From: Zygnema circumcarinatum
Taxonomy: Eukaryota; Streptophyta; Zygnematophyceae; Zygnematales; Zygnemataceae
Assembly (NCBI GenBank): GCA_037447605.1
Contig: CM074811.1
Span: 1,447,027-1,511,026, forward strand
DNA length: 64,000 bases
Direction: 5' to 3'
Below are positions 36,058-46,440 of the stretch, piece by piece. Every line of letters starts with the position of its first letter. Position 1 is the stretch's first letter. Under the pieces are notes generated by a model. It ran no database searches. It was not told the DNA's origin and worked only from the letters and a program-made list of their open reading frames with translations. The translations under genes were made by a program, and so were the position numbers.

Positions 36058-38724
36058 TGAATCCAGGCGGGCAATCAACCGTTGTATCCAATGGCTGGTC
36101 AACCGACCAATGAATCCAATGGCTGGCAACCACCGGTTGTTTGCAATGGCTGGCAACCAACCATTGAAACCAATGGCTGGCAATCAACCATTGTGTCCAA
36201 TGGCTGGCAACCACCGGTTGTTTGCAATGGCTGGCAACCAACCATTGCAACCAATGGCTGGCTAGCAACCGTTGTATGCAATGGCTGGCAACCGACCACT
36301 GAATCCAGGCGGGCAACCAACAGTTGTATGCATAAGGGCTGTAATCTTAGCACAACTTCATGAACTACTATCTGTATGCATATACACTTGTATGATCATG
36401 CAGCTACATATGAACTTGACGGACTCGTTTGTAGATTTCTGCCATTGTATGGCGACGGGCAGATGAACGGATGCCAACCCTAATTCTGAAGCGCTTGGCC
36501 CGAGTGCCCTGTGCAGCTGTGTACCAAACCTTGTACGGGTGTGCGCGGAAGTACGTGGCGGGCCTGTACCTGGCGAGCGCGGTCAGGTTGGGGCTGGCAA
36601 CCGACCACTGAATCCAATGGCTGGCAGTAAACCGTTGTATCCAATGGCTGGAAACCGTCCACTGAATCCAGGCGGGCAACCAACAGTTGTATGCAATGGC
36701 TGGCGACCGACCACTGCATCCAATGGATGGCAGCCACCGGTTGTTTGCAATGGCTGGCAATCAACCGTTGTATGCAATGGCTTGCAACCGACCATTGAAT
36801 CCAATGGCTGGCAATCAACCGTTGTATGCAATGGCTTGCAACTGGCCACTGATTCCAATGGCTGGTGGCCACCGGTTGATGCAATGGCTGGAAACCAACC
36901 ATTGATTCCAATGGCTGGCAATCAACCGTTGTATGCAATGGCTGGCAACCGACCACTGAATCCAATGGCTGGCAGCCACCGGTTGTTTGCAATGGCTTGA
37001 AACCAACCATTGAATCCAATGGCTGGCAATCAACCGTTGTATGCAATGGCTGGCAACCGACCACTGAATCTAATGGCTGGCAATCAACCGTTGTATGCAA
37101 TGGCTGGCAACCAACCACTGAATCCAATGGCTGGCAGCCACTGGTTGTTTGCAATGGCTGGAAACCAACCATTGAATCCTATGGCTGGCAATCAACCGTT
37201 GTATGCAATGGCTGGCAACCGACCACTGAATCCAATGGCTGGCAGCCACCGGTTGTTTGCAATGGCTGGAAATCAACCATTGAACCCAATGGCTGGCAGT
37301 CAACCGTTGTATCCAATGGCTGGCAACCGTTCATTGAATCCAATGGCAGGCAATCAACCGTTGTTTGCAATGGCTGGCAACCAACCGTTGAATCCAATGG
37401 CTGGCAATCAACCGTTGTATGCAATGGCTGGCAACCGACCACTGAATCCAATGGCTTGCAGCCACTGGTTGTTTGCAATGGCTGGCAACCAACCGTTGAA
37501 TCCAATGGCTGGCAATCAACCGTTGTATGCAATGGCTGGCAACCGACCACTGAATCCAATGGCTGGCAGCCACCGGTTGTTTGCAATGGCTGGAAACCAA
37601 CCATTGAATCCAATGGCTGGCAATCAACCGTTGTATGCAGTGGCTGGCAACCGACCACTGAATCGAATGGCTGGCAGCCACCGGTTGTTTGCAATGGCTG
37701 GAAACCAACCATTGAATTAAATGGCTGGCAATCAACCGTTGTATCCAATGGCTGGCATCCGACCACTGAATCCAGGCGGGCAACCAACAGTTGGATCTAA
37801 TGGCTGGCAACCGACCACTGCATCCAATGGATGGCAGCCACCGGTTGTTTGCAATGGCTGGCAACCAACCGTTTTATCCAATGGCTGGCAATCAACCCTT
37901 GTATGTAATGGCTGGCAACCGACCATTGAATCCAATGGCTGGCAATCAACCGTTGTATGCAATGGCTGGCAACCGACCACTGAATCCAATGGCTGGTAGC
38001 CACCGGTGGCTGGCTGGCAACCGCCACCGGTTGTATGCAATGGCTGGCAACCACTGAATCCAATGGCTGGCAGCCACCGGTTGTTTGCAATGGCTGGAAA
38101 CCAACCGTTGAATCCAATGGCTGGCAATCAACCGTTGTATGCAATGGCTGGCAACCGACCATTGAATCCAATGGCTGGCAATCAACCGTTGTATGCAATG
38201 GCTGGCAACCGACCACTGAATCCAATGGCTGGCAGCCACCGGTTGTTTGCAATGGCTGGAAACCAACCATTGAATCCAATGGCTGGCAATCAACCGTTGT
38301 ATGCAATGGCTGGCAACCGACCACTGAATCCAATGGCTGGCAGCCACCGGTTGTTTGCAATGGCTTGTTTGAACCCAATGGCAATGGCTGGCTGGCCAAC
38401 CGTTGAATCCAATGGCTGGCAATCAACCGTTGTATGCAATGGCTGGCAACCGACCACTGAATCCAATGGCTGGCAATCAACCGTTGTATGCAATGGCTGG
38501 CAACCGAGCACTGAATCCAATGGCTGGTAGCCACCGGTTGTTTGCAATGGCTGGCAACCGACTATTGAATCCAATGGCTGGCTGTCAACCGTTGTATGCA
38601 ATGGCTGGCAACCGACCACTGAATCCAATGGCTGGCAACCACCGGTTGTTTGCAATGGCTGGTGATCAACCATTGAATCCAATGGCTTGCAATCAACCGT
38701 TGTATGCAATGGCTGGCAACCGAC
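36056..38724. repeat. 27-bp minisatellite (left block), 108-bp higher order
   Basis: Units of 27 bp start CAATGGCTGG and then vary in a set order: CAATCAACCGTTGTATG, CAACCGACCACTGAATC, CAGCCACCGGTTGTTTG, AAACCAACCATTGAATC. Four units often recur as a 108-bp block. The unit length is a multiple of three and lacks stops in several frames, so open frames appear on both strands (for example Asn-Gly-Trp-Gln repeats), without features of a real protein. A unique insert of about 260 bp interrupts the array near 36330-36590. The array resumes at 44275, the other side of the Ty1/copia insertion. Confidence 0.93.
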
Positions 38725-39340
38725 TGTTAGTAATGCTTGTCTAGGATCTACACATCAGGTGGAGCATGTGGCGCATTCTGATTGGCCGCTGCATAGGCGC
38801 GGAGCGCTGTGATTGGTCGTGTTACGTGGCGCTCGGAGATGTACGTGATTGTACGGACGGGGAGCTCCAGAAAACTCGCGGCGTTCCTTTTGCCGGAAAA
38901 CTATTGGCTTGCAAGGCGCGCAGTGGCGTGACGTGACGGAGAGTGTTCCGGAAGTCACGTCACACTGTGACTAATAAATTACGATGCAAATGAGCGAGCT
39001 AAAACCCTTAGTGCAGGCTGCTAGGTGCAGAGTAGAGGCTTGCCAGTGTGTGGTGAAGCTTTACAGCATAAGGGGGACACTCTTGTAGTGGAGTAGAGAA
39101 GCGCAGGAGGGGCTCTTGTTGTGTTCTTGTACTCCGTTTTGAAGTTAAGAGTTTTCAGCATTTGTGCATTCTCTTATCTTCTGAATCTTCGATCTGTTCA
39201 TTCATTCTTTGCTTGGGGCAGTCTGTGCTTTGTGAGTGTGATTCTGTGTTTCCGCAAGGCTGGCGTCTCCTAGTCCAAGGAGTAGTGGGATGTCATCCTC
39301 GGAGGGATCCTCTACTAGGACCGGAGGCTCCACATCTACA
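38725..39340 (+). repeat. 5' LTR of the Ty1/copia element (616 bp)
   Basis: It starts TGTTAG and ends CATCTACA. Compared with the 3' LTR it lacks about 50 bp just after the first 7 bases and differs by several indels in the next 150 bp, while the downstream half is almost identical. It contains an inverted ACGT-core motif (GTGACGTGAC at 38928-38937 and GTCACGTCAC at 38954-38963) and an AATAAA-like AT-rich box shortly after. Confidence 0.95.
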
Positions 39341-42300
39341 AGTGGTATCAGAGCTAGAGACCGAGCAGAAGGTGATGACGATCGGAAGATTGGAGTGCCA
39401 TTGTTTGATGGCCATAACTACAAGACGTGGAGGTGGCGAATGAAGAAAGTGCTGTTGAGCCGAGACCTTCTTGGAGTTGTTGATGGCACGGAGGAGAGAC
39501 CAACCACCGGTGCTGAAGATATCAAGGAGTGGCTTCGAAAGGACAGGAAAGCTCAAGCACTTATCGCCTTAACTGTGAAGGATGAGCAGTCGCTTGCACT
39601 GCAAGAGTTAGAGACTAGTGCTGAAATGTGGAAGAGTCTAGAGGATGTGTATGATGTCAAATCTCATACCACGGTTGTCCACTTGTACTCAGAACTAGGT
39701 AATTTGAGAATGTCCGAAGATGAAGAGCTGGCAGATTATATGCAGAGGTTCGATAGCTTGATGCAGAGGTTTGCCCTTGCAAGTAAGCCGTTGGACTCAG
39801 ATCATAAGATCAGCGTCTTCTTAGAGGGTCTGCCCAAAAGATTTGAGTTTGCTGTCATTTCCATTAAGACACTTCTCACTACTGCCAATCTAACCATAAA
39901 CGAGGTGAAGGGCAGAGTGAGGGAGGAGGATGAAAGGCAGGCAAAGGCTAAGGTTTCGAGTGACAAGGTGCTGGCGCTAAGGTGGTCGCAGCAAAAGCAC
40001 AAAGGAGGGGGGAGACCCAAGGTGGACAAGCGCAGCTCGGGACTGAGTTGCTACAACTGCGGAAAGCCAGGACACGTGAAGACCAACTGCCCGGAGCTGA
40101 AGAAGGATAATGCGAGTGGAGCAGGCCCTTCTAAGTTAGCCGCAAAGGAGAAGGTCAAAGGAGCGTGTCACAAGTGCGGGAAGTTTGGCCACTTCAAGGC
40201 AAACTGTCCTGACGGAAATTCAGAGAAGACTCTAATGGCTGCTGAAGGCGAGTATTCAGAGTTTGCGAATGGAATCCAAGTGCGGGATTATGGATTGAGG
40301 CCTTGGCTGATTGATTCGGGAGCATCCAAGCATATGTGCGTGGATGAGTCACTTTTCGTGGAGAAGAAGGCGCTGCAGCATGCACGTTCTGTTTATTCTG
40401 CCACCGGAGATGGAGTTGAGGTGACGCAAGGAGGATCGGTCGAGCTGGAGGTACTCAATGGGGGTGTAGGGGCAGTGCTGACCATAGGGAATGTGCTGCA
40501 CACCCCGGGACTACAGAATAACTTTCTTTCTGTGAGTCAAATCTGCGAGGAAGGCTGCAAGGTGTGGTTTGATAGAGTGGCGTGCGCAGTAGTTGACGAG
40601 AATACCGGGAGGACCCTATGTAGAGGCATGCAAAAGAATGGCCTTTATTATCTGAATTGGGGTGGGAAGCCGGTGGAGGTGGTCAATTCAGTTGAAGAGG
40701 ACCCCAAGGTGAGACTCTGGCATCGCAGACTTGGACACCTTGGATTCAGAGGTTTGAAGCGCCTTGCAGATGAGAAGTTAGTCAGAGGATTGGATGTGGA
40801 AGGTGTAAGGGGAGAAGGACACGGGACTTGTGAAGATTGTGTCGTAGGAAAAGCTCATAGGCGGCCGTTTGGTCAAGGAGCGGTGGCGCAAATCTCTCGG
40901 GAGAGATTGGAGCTGGTGCACACAGACTTGTGCGGCCCTGTTACCCCTACAAGCAAAGGTGGAGCTAACTATTTCATCACCTTTCTTGATGATTGCTCAA
41001 GGAAAGTATGGGTGAAAACGCTCACCAAGAAATCGGAAGCTTTTCAGGCCTTCAAGGAGTGGCAGCTGCAGGCCGAGAGGGAGACAGGGATGAAACTAAA
41101 AACTCTAAGGTCAGACAATGGTGGAGAGTACACTTCTCACCAGTTTAGAGATTACCTGAAGTCCCTCGGAGTGAAACATGAGTTCACTGCCCCTTACTCT
41201 CCTCAAAGTAACGGAGCTGCTGAGAGGATGAATAGGACGCTAGGAGATATGGCAAGGACTATGCTGAATGAGTCGCCATTTCCGCTATCGTTTTGGGCTG
41301 AGGCGATCACGGCGGCAGCGTATATTCGGAACAGGTGCCCTACATCTGTCTTGAAGGATAAAGTTCCGGAGGAAGTGTGGACAGGCAAGAAGCCGACTGT
41401 TGAGCACTTTCGAGTTTGGGGCTCAAAGTGCTTTATTCACGTTCCAAAGCACAAGCAAGCGCAGAAGTTCAGTCCTCGATCTGTGGAAGGATACTTCCTT
41501 GGCTACAATGAAGATAGCCAGACTTACCGGATCTGGAACCCAGTCACAAAGAAGGTGGAAAGGAGTCGTGACATAATTGTGCAAGAATTCCACAAGTATT
41601 CAGAGAAGCTGGATGGAGAGAAGGACGTGAACACGAGAAGGCTTGTGTTTCCATGGGTTCCAGAAGATTCAGGAAGGGCTGAGGAAGCAGCATTACCACG
41701 GCCAGATATTCAGCATAGCCCACCGATGGAGCATGTCACTAATCCGCTAGATTCTGTACCTGAGGAGGGACCGCTTGAGGAGGAAGCACCCGAGGAGGAG
41801 GAGCCATCAGCGGACTTGCAGGTGCAGCCAGCAAAGGAGTCAGGAGAGAGGCAAGGATTCACTCCAAACTATGAGAACAGGAGTGATCGTCCAAGGAGGC
41901 AACCTGGTTGGTTGGCAGACTACCACCAACCACCATATTGGAAGGCAAAAAGGACGAAGAAGGTCAGAACACCTAGTGACTCAGCTGACTTTGCTGGCAT
42001 TGCTGCGTGCATGATGGCTCATATTTCAGAACCTCAGAGTTATGCGGAAGCTTTGCAGGGTGAGGATGCTGAAAAGTGGAGGGCAGCAATAGATAGTGAG
42101 CTGAATAGTTTGAAAGTAAATGGAACCTGGAGATTGGAGGAGCTTCCTAAGGGTAGGAAGGCTATAGGCTGCAAATGGGTGTTTAAGGTGAAGCGGAAGG
42201 CAGATGGGAGCGTAGATCGCTACAAGGCCAGGCTGGTTGCAAAGGGGTATAGCCAGAAAGAGGGCATTGATTATTCGGAGACTTTTGCACCAGTGGTTAA

Positions 42301-43591
42301 GTTCAATTCCCTTAGATCACTCATTTCGATTGCAGCAGCGGAGAGAATGCATGTCCATCAACTTGATATAAAGACTGCATTCCTCTATGGAGATCTAAGT
42401 GAGGAGATTTATATGGAGCAGCCGGAAGGCACAGTGGTGGAAGGACAAGAACATCTCGTATGCAGGCTGGTAAAGAGTCTTTACGGCCTCAAGCAAGCAC
42501 CCCGGATTTGGTACCAGAAGATAGATGATCTTTTACGGAGGAATGGATACAAGCGGTTTGAGTCAGACCACTCCGTCTACAGTAAAGGTACCGGGAAGGA
42601 GCTGCTATACGTGGGCATTTACGTGGACGATCTGATCATTGTAAGTTCCTCCATGCAAAGCATTCAAAGTCTGAAGGATTTGATGAAGGAGAACTTCCAG
42701 ATGACAGATTTAGGAGAGGCCCAATATCTGTTGGGAATTCAGCTCAAGAGGGGGCGAGATGGTAGTTTGTTCCTTTGCCAAGAGAAGTACGCTAAGGATG
42801 TCCTAGCGAAGTTCAGAATGGACAAGTGCACTCCATGCACAAGTCCCATGGATATGTCACAGAGGCTTTCAGAATCCATGTCACCCCAGTCTCAAGAGGA
42901 GGCGAAGAAGATGGAGAATGTACCATACAGGTCTGCCATTGGAAGCCTGATGTACCTGATGATTGGCACGAGGCCAGATCTTGCTAAGGCGGTCAGCGCA
43001 GCCAGCAGGTACATGCAGTTCCCTGGGGAGCGGCATTGGGAGGCGGTGAAGAGAATATTCAGGTTTCTGAAGGGGACTGTGGACTATGGGATTAAGTTTG
43101 AGGCAGGGAGTGGAAGTCAAGTGTATGGTTATACGGATGCAGATTGGGGAGGGGATGTAGACACTGCTAGATCCACCTCAGGATACGCATTTGTGAACAG
43201 CGGAGGAGTTGTGACTTGGAGCTCGAAGCTTCAAGATTCTGTGGCGCTTTCAAGCACTGAGGCGGAGTATATGGCAGCCTGCCATGCAGCCAAGGAGGCC
43301 GTCTGGCTGCAGCAATTCTTCGAAGAGTGTGAGCGGCCCCAACTCCCTTTGAGGCTGTTAACTGATAACCAGTCTTCTATGACTCTAATGCAGAATCCTG
43401 TTTTTCATAAGAGGTCAAAGCATATCAGGATTCAATATCACTTTGTCCGTGAACTTGTTGTTGAAGGAAGGATAGCTGTGGATTTTGTGCCTACAAAGGA
43501 TCAAGCAGCTGACATGCTCACTAAGGGGGTCAATGGGGAGGCGCTGTGGAAGAACAGCATGCTTCTAGGATTGGGGCCTCTTAAGAACTAA
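39290..43591 (+). CDS. Ty1/copia gag-pol polyprotein (1433 aa)
   Basis: A single uninterrupted frame carries, in order, a copia-type gag domain (about residues 35-250) and two CCHC knuckles, CYNCGKPGHVKTNC (about 254) and CHKCGKFGHFKANC (about 292). Next come the aspartic protease motif LIDSGASKHM (about 340) and the pre-integrase zinc region (LWHRRLGHLG ... CEDC). The integrase catalytic residues sit in VHTDLCG, RSDNGGEY and NGAAERMNR. Reverse transcriptase has YVDD at about 1110, and RNase H has TDADWGG and STEAEYMA, up to the stop. There is no frameshift or stop. The first ATG lies inside the 5' LTR, so the frame runs through the primer site. The next in-frame Met (39440) would cut into the gag domain, which favours the LTR start or a non-AUG start. 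Confidence 0.95.
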   Translation: MSSSEGSSTRTGGSTSTSGIRARDRAEGDDDRKIGVPLFDGHNYKTWRWRMKKVLLSRDLLGVVDGTEERPTTGAEDIKEWLRKDRKAQALIALTVKDEQSLALQELETSAEMWKSLEDVYDVKSHTTVVHLYSELGNLRMSEDEELADYMQRFDSLMQRFALASKPLDSDHKISVFLEGLPKRFEFAVISIKTLLTTANLTINEVKGRVREEDERQAKAKVSSDKVLALRWSQQKHKGGGRPKVDKRSSGLSCYNCGKPGHVKTNCPELKKDNASGAGPSKLAAKEKVKGACHKCGKFGHFKANCPDGNSEKTLMAAEGEYSEFANGIQVRDYGLRPWLIDSGASKHMCVDESLFVEKKALQHARSVYSATGDGVEVTQGGSVELEVLNGGVGAVLTIGNVLHTPGLQNNFLSVSQICEEGCKVWFDRVACAVVDENTGRTLCRGMQKNGLYYLNWGGKPVEVVNSVEEDPKVRLWHRRLGHLGFRGLKRLADEKLVRGLDVEGVRGEGHGTCEDCVVGKAHRRPFGQGAVAQISRERLELVHTDLCGPVTPTSKGGANYFITFLDDCSRKVWVKTLTKKSEAFQAFKEWQLQAERETGMKLKTLRSDNGGEYTSHQFRDYLKSLGVKHEFTAPYSPQSNGAAERMNRTLGDMARTMLNESPFPLSFWAEAITAAAYIRNRCPTSVLKDKVPEEVWTGKKPTVEHFRVWGSKCFIHVPKHKQAQKFSPRSVEGYFLGYNEDSQTYRIWNPVTKKVERSRDIIVQEFHKYSEKLDGEKDVNTRRLVFPWVPEDSGRAEEAALPRPDIQHSPPMEHVTNPLDSVPEEGPLEEEAPEEEEPSADLQVQPAKESGERQGFTPNYENRSDRPRRQPGWLADYHQPPYWKAKRTKKVRTPSDSADFAGIAACMMAHISEPQSYAEALQGEDAEKWRAAIDSELNSLKVNGTWRLEELPKGRKAIGCKWVFKVKRKADGSVDRYKARLVAKGYSQKEGIDYSETFAPVVKFNSLRSLISIAAAERMHVHQLDIKTAFLYGDLSEEIYMEQPEGTVVEGQEHLVCRLVKSLYGLKQAPRIWYQKIDDLLRRNGYKRFESDHSVYSKGTGKELLYVGIYVDDLIIVSSSMQSIQSLKDLMKENFQMTDLGEAQYLLGIQLKRGRDGSLFLCQEKYAKDVLAKFRMDKCTPCTSPMDMSQRLSESMSPQSQEEAKKMENVPYRSAIGSLMYLMIGTRPDLAKAVSAASRYMQFPGERHWEAVKRIFRFLKGTVDYGIKFEAGSGSQVYGYTDADWGGDVDTARSTSGYAFVNSGGVVTWSSKLQDSVALSSTEAEYMAACHAAKEAVWLQQFFEECERPQLPLRLLTDNQSSMTLMQNPVFHKRSKHIRIQYHFVRELVVEGRIAVDFVPTKDQAADMLTKGVNGEALWKNSMLLGLGPLKN
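39343..39354 (+). other. Primer binding site, initiator Met-tRNA type
   Basis: TGGTATCAGAGC lies 2 bp after the 5' LTR. This is the standard primer site of plant Ty1/copia elements, complementary to the 3' end of initiator Met-tRNA. Confidence 0.95.
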
Positions 43592-43596
43592 GTACC

Positions 43597-43607
43597 AAGA
43601 GGGGGAA
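43597..43607 (+). other. Polypurine tract before the 3' LTR
   Basis: AAGAGGGGGAA directly abuts the TG that opens the 3' LTR, the expected site for plus-strand priming. Confidence 0.9.
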
Positions 43608-44274
43608 TGTTAGTGAGTGGTACATAGTTCATGAAGAGCATGTAGTTGTTTCGGAGTCTAGTTCGCATGCTTGTCTAGGATCTACACATCAGGTGGAGCA
43701 TGTGGCGCATTCCCTCGATTGGCCGTCGTGACAGCGCTGAGCGCCGGGTGGATTGGTCGTAGTTACGTGGCTGGAGGTGTGATTGTACGGACGGGGAGCT
43801 CCAGAAAACTCGCGGCGTTCCTTTTGCCGGAAAACTATTGGCTTGCAAGGCGCGCAGTGGCGTGACGTGACGGAGAGTGTTCCGGAAGTCACGTCACACT
43901 GTGACTAATAAATTACGATGCAAATGAGCGAGCTAAAACCCTTAGTGCAGGCTGCTAGGTGCAGAGTAGAGGCTTGCCAGTGTGTGGTGAAGCTTTACAG
44001 CATAAGGGGGACACTCTTGTAGTGGAGTAGAGAAGCGCAGGAGGGGCTCTTGTTGTGTTCTTGTACTCCGTTTTGAAGTTAAGAGTTTTTAGCATTTGTG
44101 CATTCTCTTATCTTCTGAATCTTCGATCTGTTCATTCATTCTTTGCTTGGGGCAGTCTGTGCTTTGTGAGTGTGATTCTGTGTTTCCGCAAGGCTGGCGT
44201 CTCCTAGTCCAAGGAGTAGTGGGATGTCATCCTCGGAGGGATCTTCTACTAGGACCGGAGGCTCCACATCTACA
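43608..44274 (+). repeat. 3' LTR of the Ty1/copia element (667 bp)
   Basis: It starts TGTTAGTGAGTGG and ends CATCTACA. It has about 50 bp near its start that are missing from the 5' LTR. It carries the same ACGT-core inverted repeat (43862-43871 and 43888-43897), and the short LTR-encoded start of the gag frame recurs at 44224. Confidence 0.95.
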
Positions 44275-44775
44275 CCGACCACTGAATCCAGGCGGGCAAC
44301 CACCAGTTGTATGCAATGGCTGGCAACCGACCACTGAATTCAATGGCTGGCAACCACCGGTTGTCTGGAATGGCTGGCAACCAACCATAGAACCCAATGG
44401 CTGGCCATCAACCGTTGTAGGCAATGGCTGGCAACCGACCATTGAGTCCAATGGCTGGCAGTCAACCGTTTTATGCTATGGCTGGCAACCGACCACTGAA
44501 TCCAGGCGGGCAACCAACAGTTGTATGCAATGGCTGGCAACCGACCACTGAATCCAATGGCTGGCAACCACCGGTTGTATGCAATGGCTGGCAGCCGATT
44601 ACTGAATCCAATGGCTGGCAACCACCGGTTGTTTGAAATGGCTGGCAACCGACCACTGAATCCAATGGCTGGTAACTAACCATTTGTTCCAATGGCTGGC
44701 TTCCAACCATTGGTGCCAATTGCTGGACTTCAACCATCTGTTCCAATGGCTAGCAACTAACCATTGAAACCAATG
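44275..44775. repeat. 27-bp minisatellite (right block)
   Basis: The same CAATGGCTGG-type units as at 36056-38724 continue directly after the retrotransposon, then become irregular and fade out near 44775. This shows that one original array was split by the insertion. Confidence 0.9.
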
Positions 44776-45590
44776 CGCACCCCTCTCTGGAGGCGCGTGT
44801 CAGGTCACGTCACGCGCGTCAACCGTAAGGTCGGACTAGCCAATTAGAATCCACCAGGTGTCCCAGCAGCTGGCGGTCTCAGGACAGCCGTAAGCGGCCG
44901 TGCTGAAACGCCTGGCGGGAAACTTGTCGTTTGGGGCCAGGCGTCGCTGGCCCGGCTCGCCTCGGTCGGCGCCGGCCGGCGGAAAATATCGCCAGTAAAT
45001 ACCGATACGTATGCCCTATACGGCTATACAGTATGATTAGGGGGAGTCAGACCTTGACCATCGCCCGCGGAATTGCAAGATTTCGACCGCGGAATTGCAA
45101 GATTTCGACCGCGGAAAGGTATTGATTTCGATTTCCGAATTCGGATCGGAAACCACGGCTCCTCCCGAACCTGTCTGTCACGTCCGTACGGCGGAATAGG
45201 TTACAAAAATGCCCCCAAATTTCAGAATTCCGCGCTCCGAAACGGGGGGCCTCTGGAGGGCCCCCGTTTCGAAATTCCAGCTTTCCGCCGATCAGGAATC
45301 GTGCCCCGCCTTGTCGCCATGCGCGTCACGCACGTGCGAGCGCCTCACCGCCGCCGCTCGGACGCCGCGACCCGCCGCAGCGCAGAGCAGCGTTTCAGGG
45401 CTGGCACAGCTATAGGGTTTCTCTTTCTCCCACCAACATCACCCACTTTGCGGCAACCACTTCCTCACGGACCTCATAAGCACCACGGGAGAGTGGTCAG
45501 CGAGAACGCGAAGTGACGACGGCGGAGTTGAGCAGCGGTAAGTCCTTGCCCTTGCACCTGCCCCTGCCTCCCTCGCCCTGGCCCATGCCT
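44776..45590. other. GC-rich spacer, no gene supported
   Basis: A GC-rich stretch with many CG words. Two direct copies of a 22-bp unit starting GAATTGCAAGATTTCGACC lie at about 45070-45115. Possible frames on the plus strand have no recognisable features. Confidence 0.4.
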
Positions 45591-45597
45591 CCCTTGT

Positions 45598-45612
45598 CTC
45601 CCTTGCTGCTCT

Positions 45613-45649
<37 letters not shown>

Positions 45650-46018
45650 TTTTTTTTTGCTGCTTCTTTTTCTGCTGCTGTTGCTATTGCTGTGCTGCTG
45701 TTGCTCGTGCTGCTGTTGTTCCCCCTGCTGCTGTTGCTGCTACTGCTGCTGCTGGTGCTGGCTGCTGCTTCTGCTTCTGCTGTTGTTACTGCTGCTGCTT
45801 CTGCTGTTGCTACTGCTGCTGCTTCTTTTTCTGCTGCTGCTGCTACTACTGCTGTTGTTGTTGCTGTTGGTGGTGGTGCTGCTGCTACTACTGCTGTTGT
45901 TGTTGCTGTTGGTGCTGCTGCTGCTGCTGCTGCTTCTGCTTTTGCTGTTGCTCTTATTGTTCTGTTTTTTTTGCTGCTGCTTTTTCTACTGCTGTTGCTC
46001 CTATTGCTTCTGCTTCTT
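45598..46018. repeat. CTG/CTT trinucleotide microsatellite
   Basis: About 420 bp of CTG with interspersed CTT, TTG and CTA triplets. It gives poly-Leu or poly-Ala open frames that I regard as artefacts. It precedes the first copy of the tRNA-like repeat, and shortened CTG tracts precede the other two copies as well. Confidence 0.9.
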
Positions 46019-46019
46019 T

Positions 46020-46440
46020 TTCTGCTGCTGCATTCCGCATTCCCCATTCCGCATTTCCCATTCCGCATTCGGCATTCCGCATTCCGCATTCTGCCTCCCT
46101 TGCACCTGCTCCAGCCTCCCTTGCCTTTGCCCCTTGTTGTGTTGCCCTTGCCTCTGTCTTCCTTGCCTTGTGCCCCTCGTTCCTTTGCTTATGCTTCTGT
46201 TGTGTGTATGATTGTATGTCATTCCTCCCTCTCCCTATTAAGTTGAAGTGGCGAATTGGTTACGCAACTGTTGCAAAACAGTAATAAAGGGGTTCAAATC
46301 CCCTCTTCAACTTGTAGTGTTTATTCACTTTTCTATTTTTATTTATTTAAACTTTTTGTGTTTTGGCTTCATATGCCAAATATTTGTTGTTATTTTTTTT
46401 TAGTTGTTTTTATTCTATCTATCTATTCTTTATTCTATAT
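46020..46440 (+). repeat. tRNA-like dispersed repeat, copy 1
   Basis: The order is: GCATTCC short tandem repeats (46026-46095), a pyrimidine-rich segment with CTTGCC words, a tRNA-like core (46242-46311), then an AT-rich tail beginning TTGTAGTG. The core has a perfect 7-bp acceptor stem (GTTGAAG with CTTCAAC), a D-arm with the A-box match TGGCGAATTGG, and a T-arm AGGGG/CCCCT with the B-box match GGTTCAAATCC. The anticodon loop would hold GCA but is 6 nt long instead of 7. It looks like a tRNA-derived SINE-like unit, not a working tRNA gene. Confidence 0.75.

Larger units (their letters stand above)
38725..44274 (+). mobile_element. Complete Ty1/copia LTR retrotransposon (5550 bp)
   Basis: Two LTRs (TG...CA ends) flank one intact gag-pol frame. 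The 5-bp target duplication CCGAC is present at 38720-38724 and 44275-44279. A primer site complementary to initiator Met-tRNA and a polypurine tract are both in place. The element is inserted in the 27-bp minisatellite, whose units continue on both sides. All coding domains look complete, so it may be autonomous and recent. Confidence 0.96.

Noticed and set aside
36997-37800. 267-aa frame of Asn-Gly-Trp-Gln repeats
   Set aside because: The 27-bp unit is a multiple of three without stops in several frames on both strands; there is no start context, signal or flanking domain.
36056-38724. CRISPR-like regular repeats
   Set aside because: Units are contiguous with no unique spacers, and the genome is eukaryotic with introns.
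45513-46246. Poly-Leu and poly-Ala frames of about 200 aa
   Set aside because: They are translations of a CTG/CTT microsatellite.
46242-46311. Functional tRNA-Cys(GCA) gene
   Set aside because: The anticodon loop is one base short, and the copies vary in the arm most constrained in real tRNAs; the unit is repeated with long conserved flanks.
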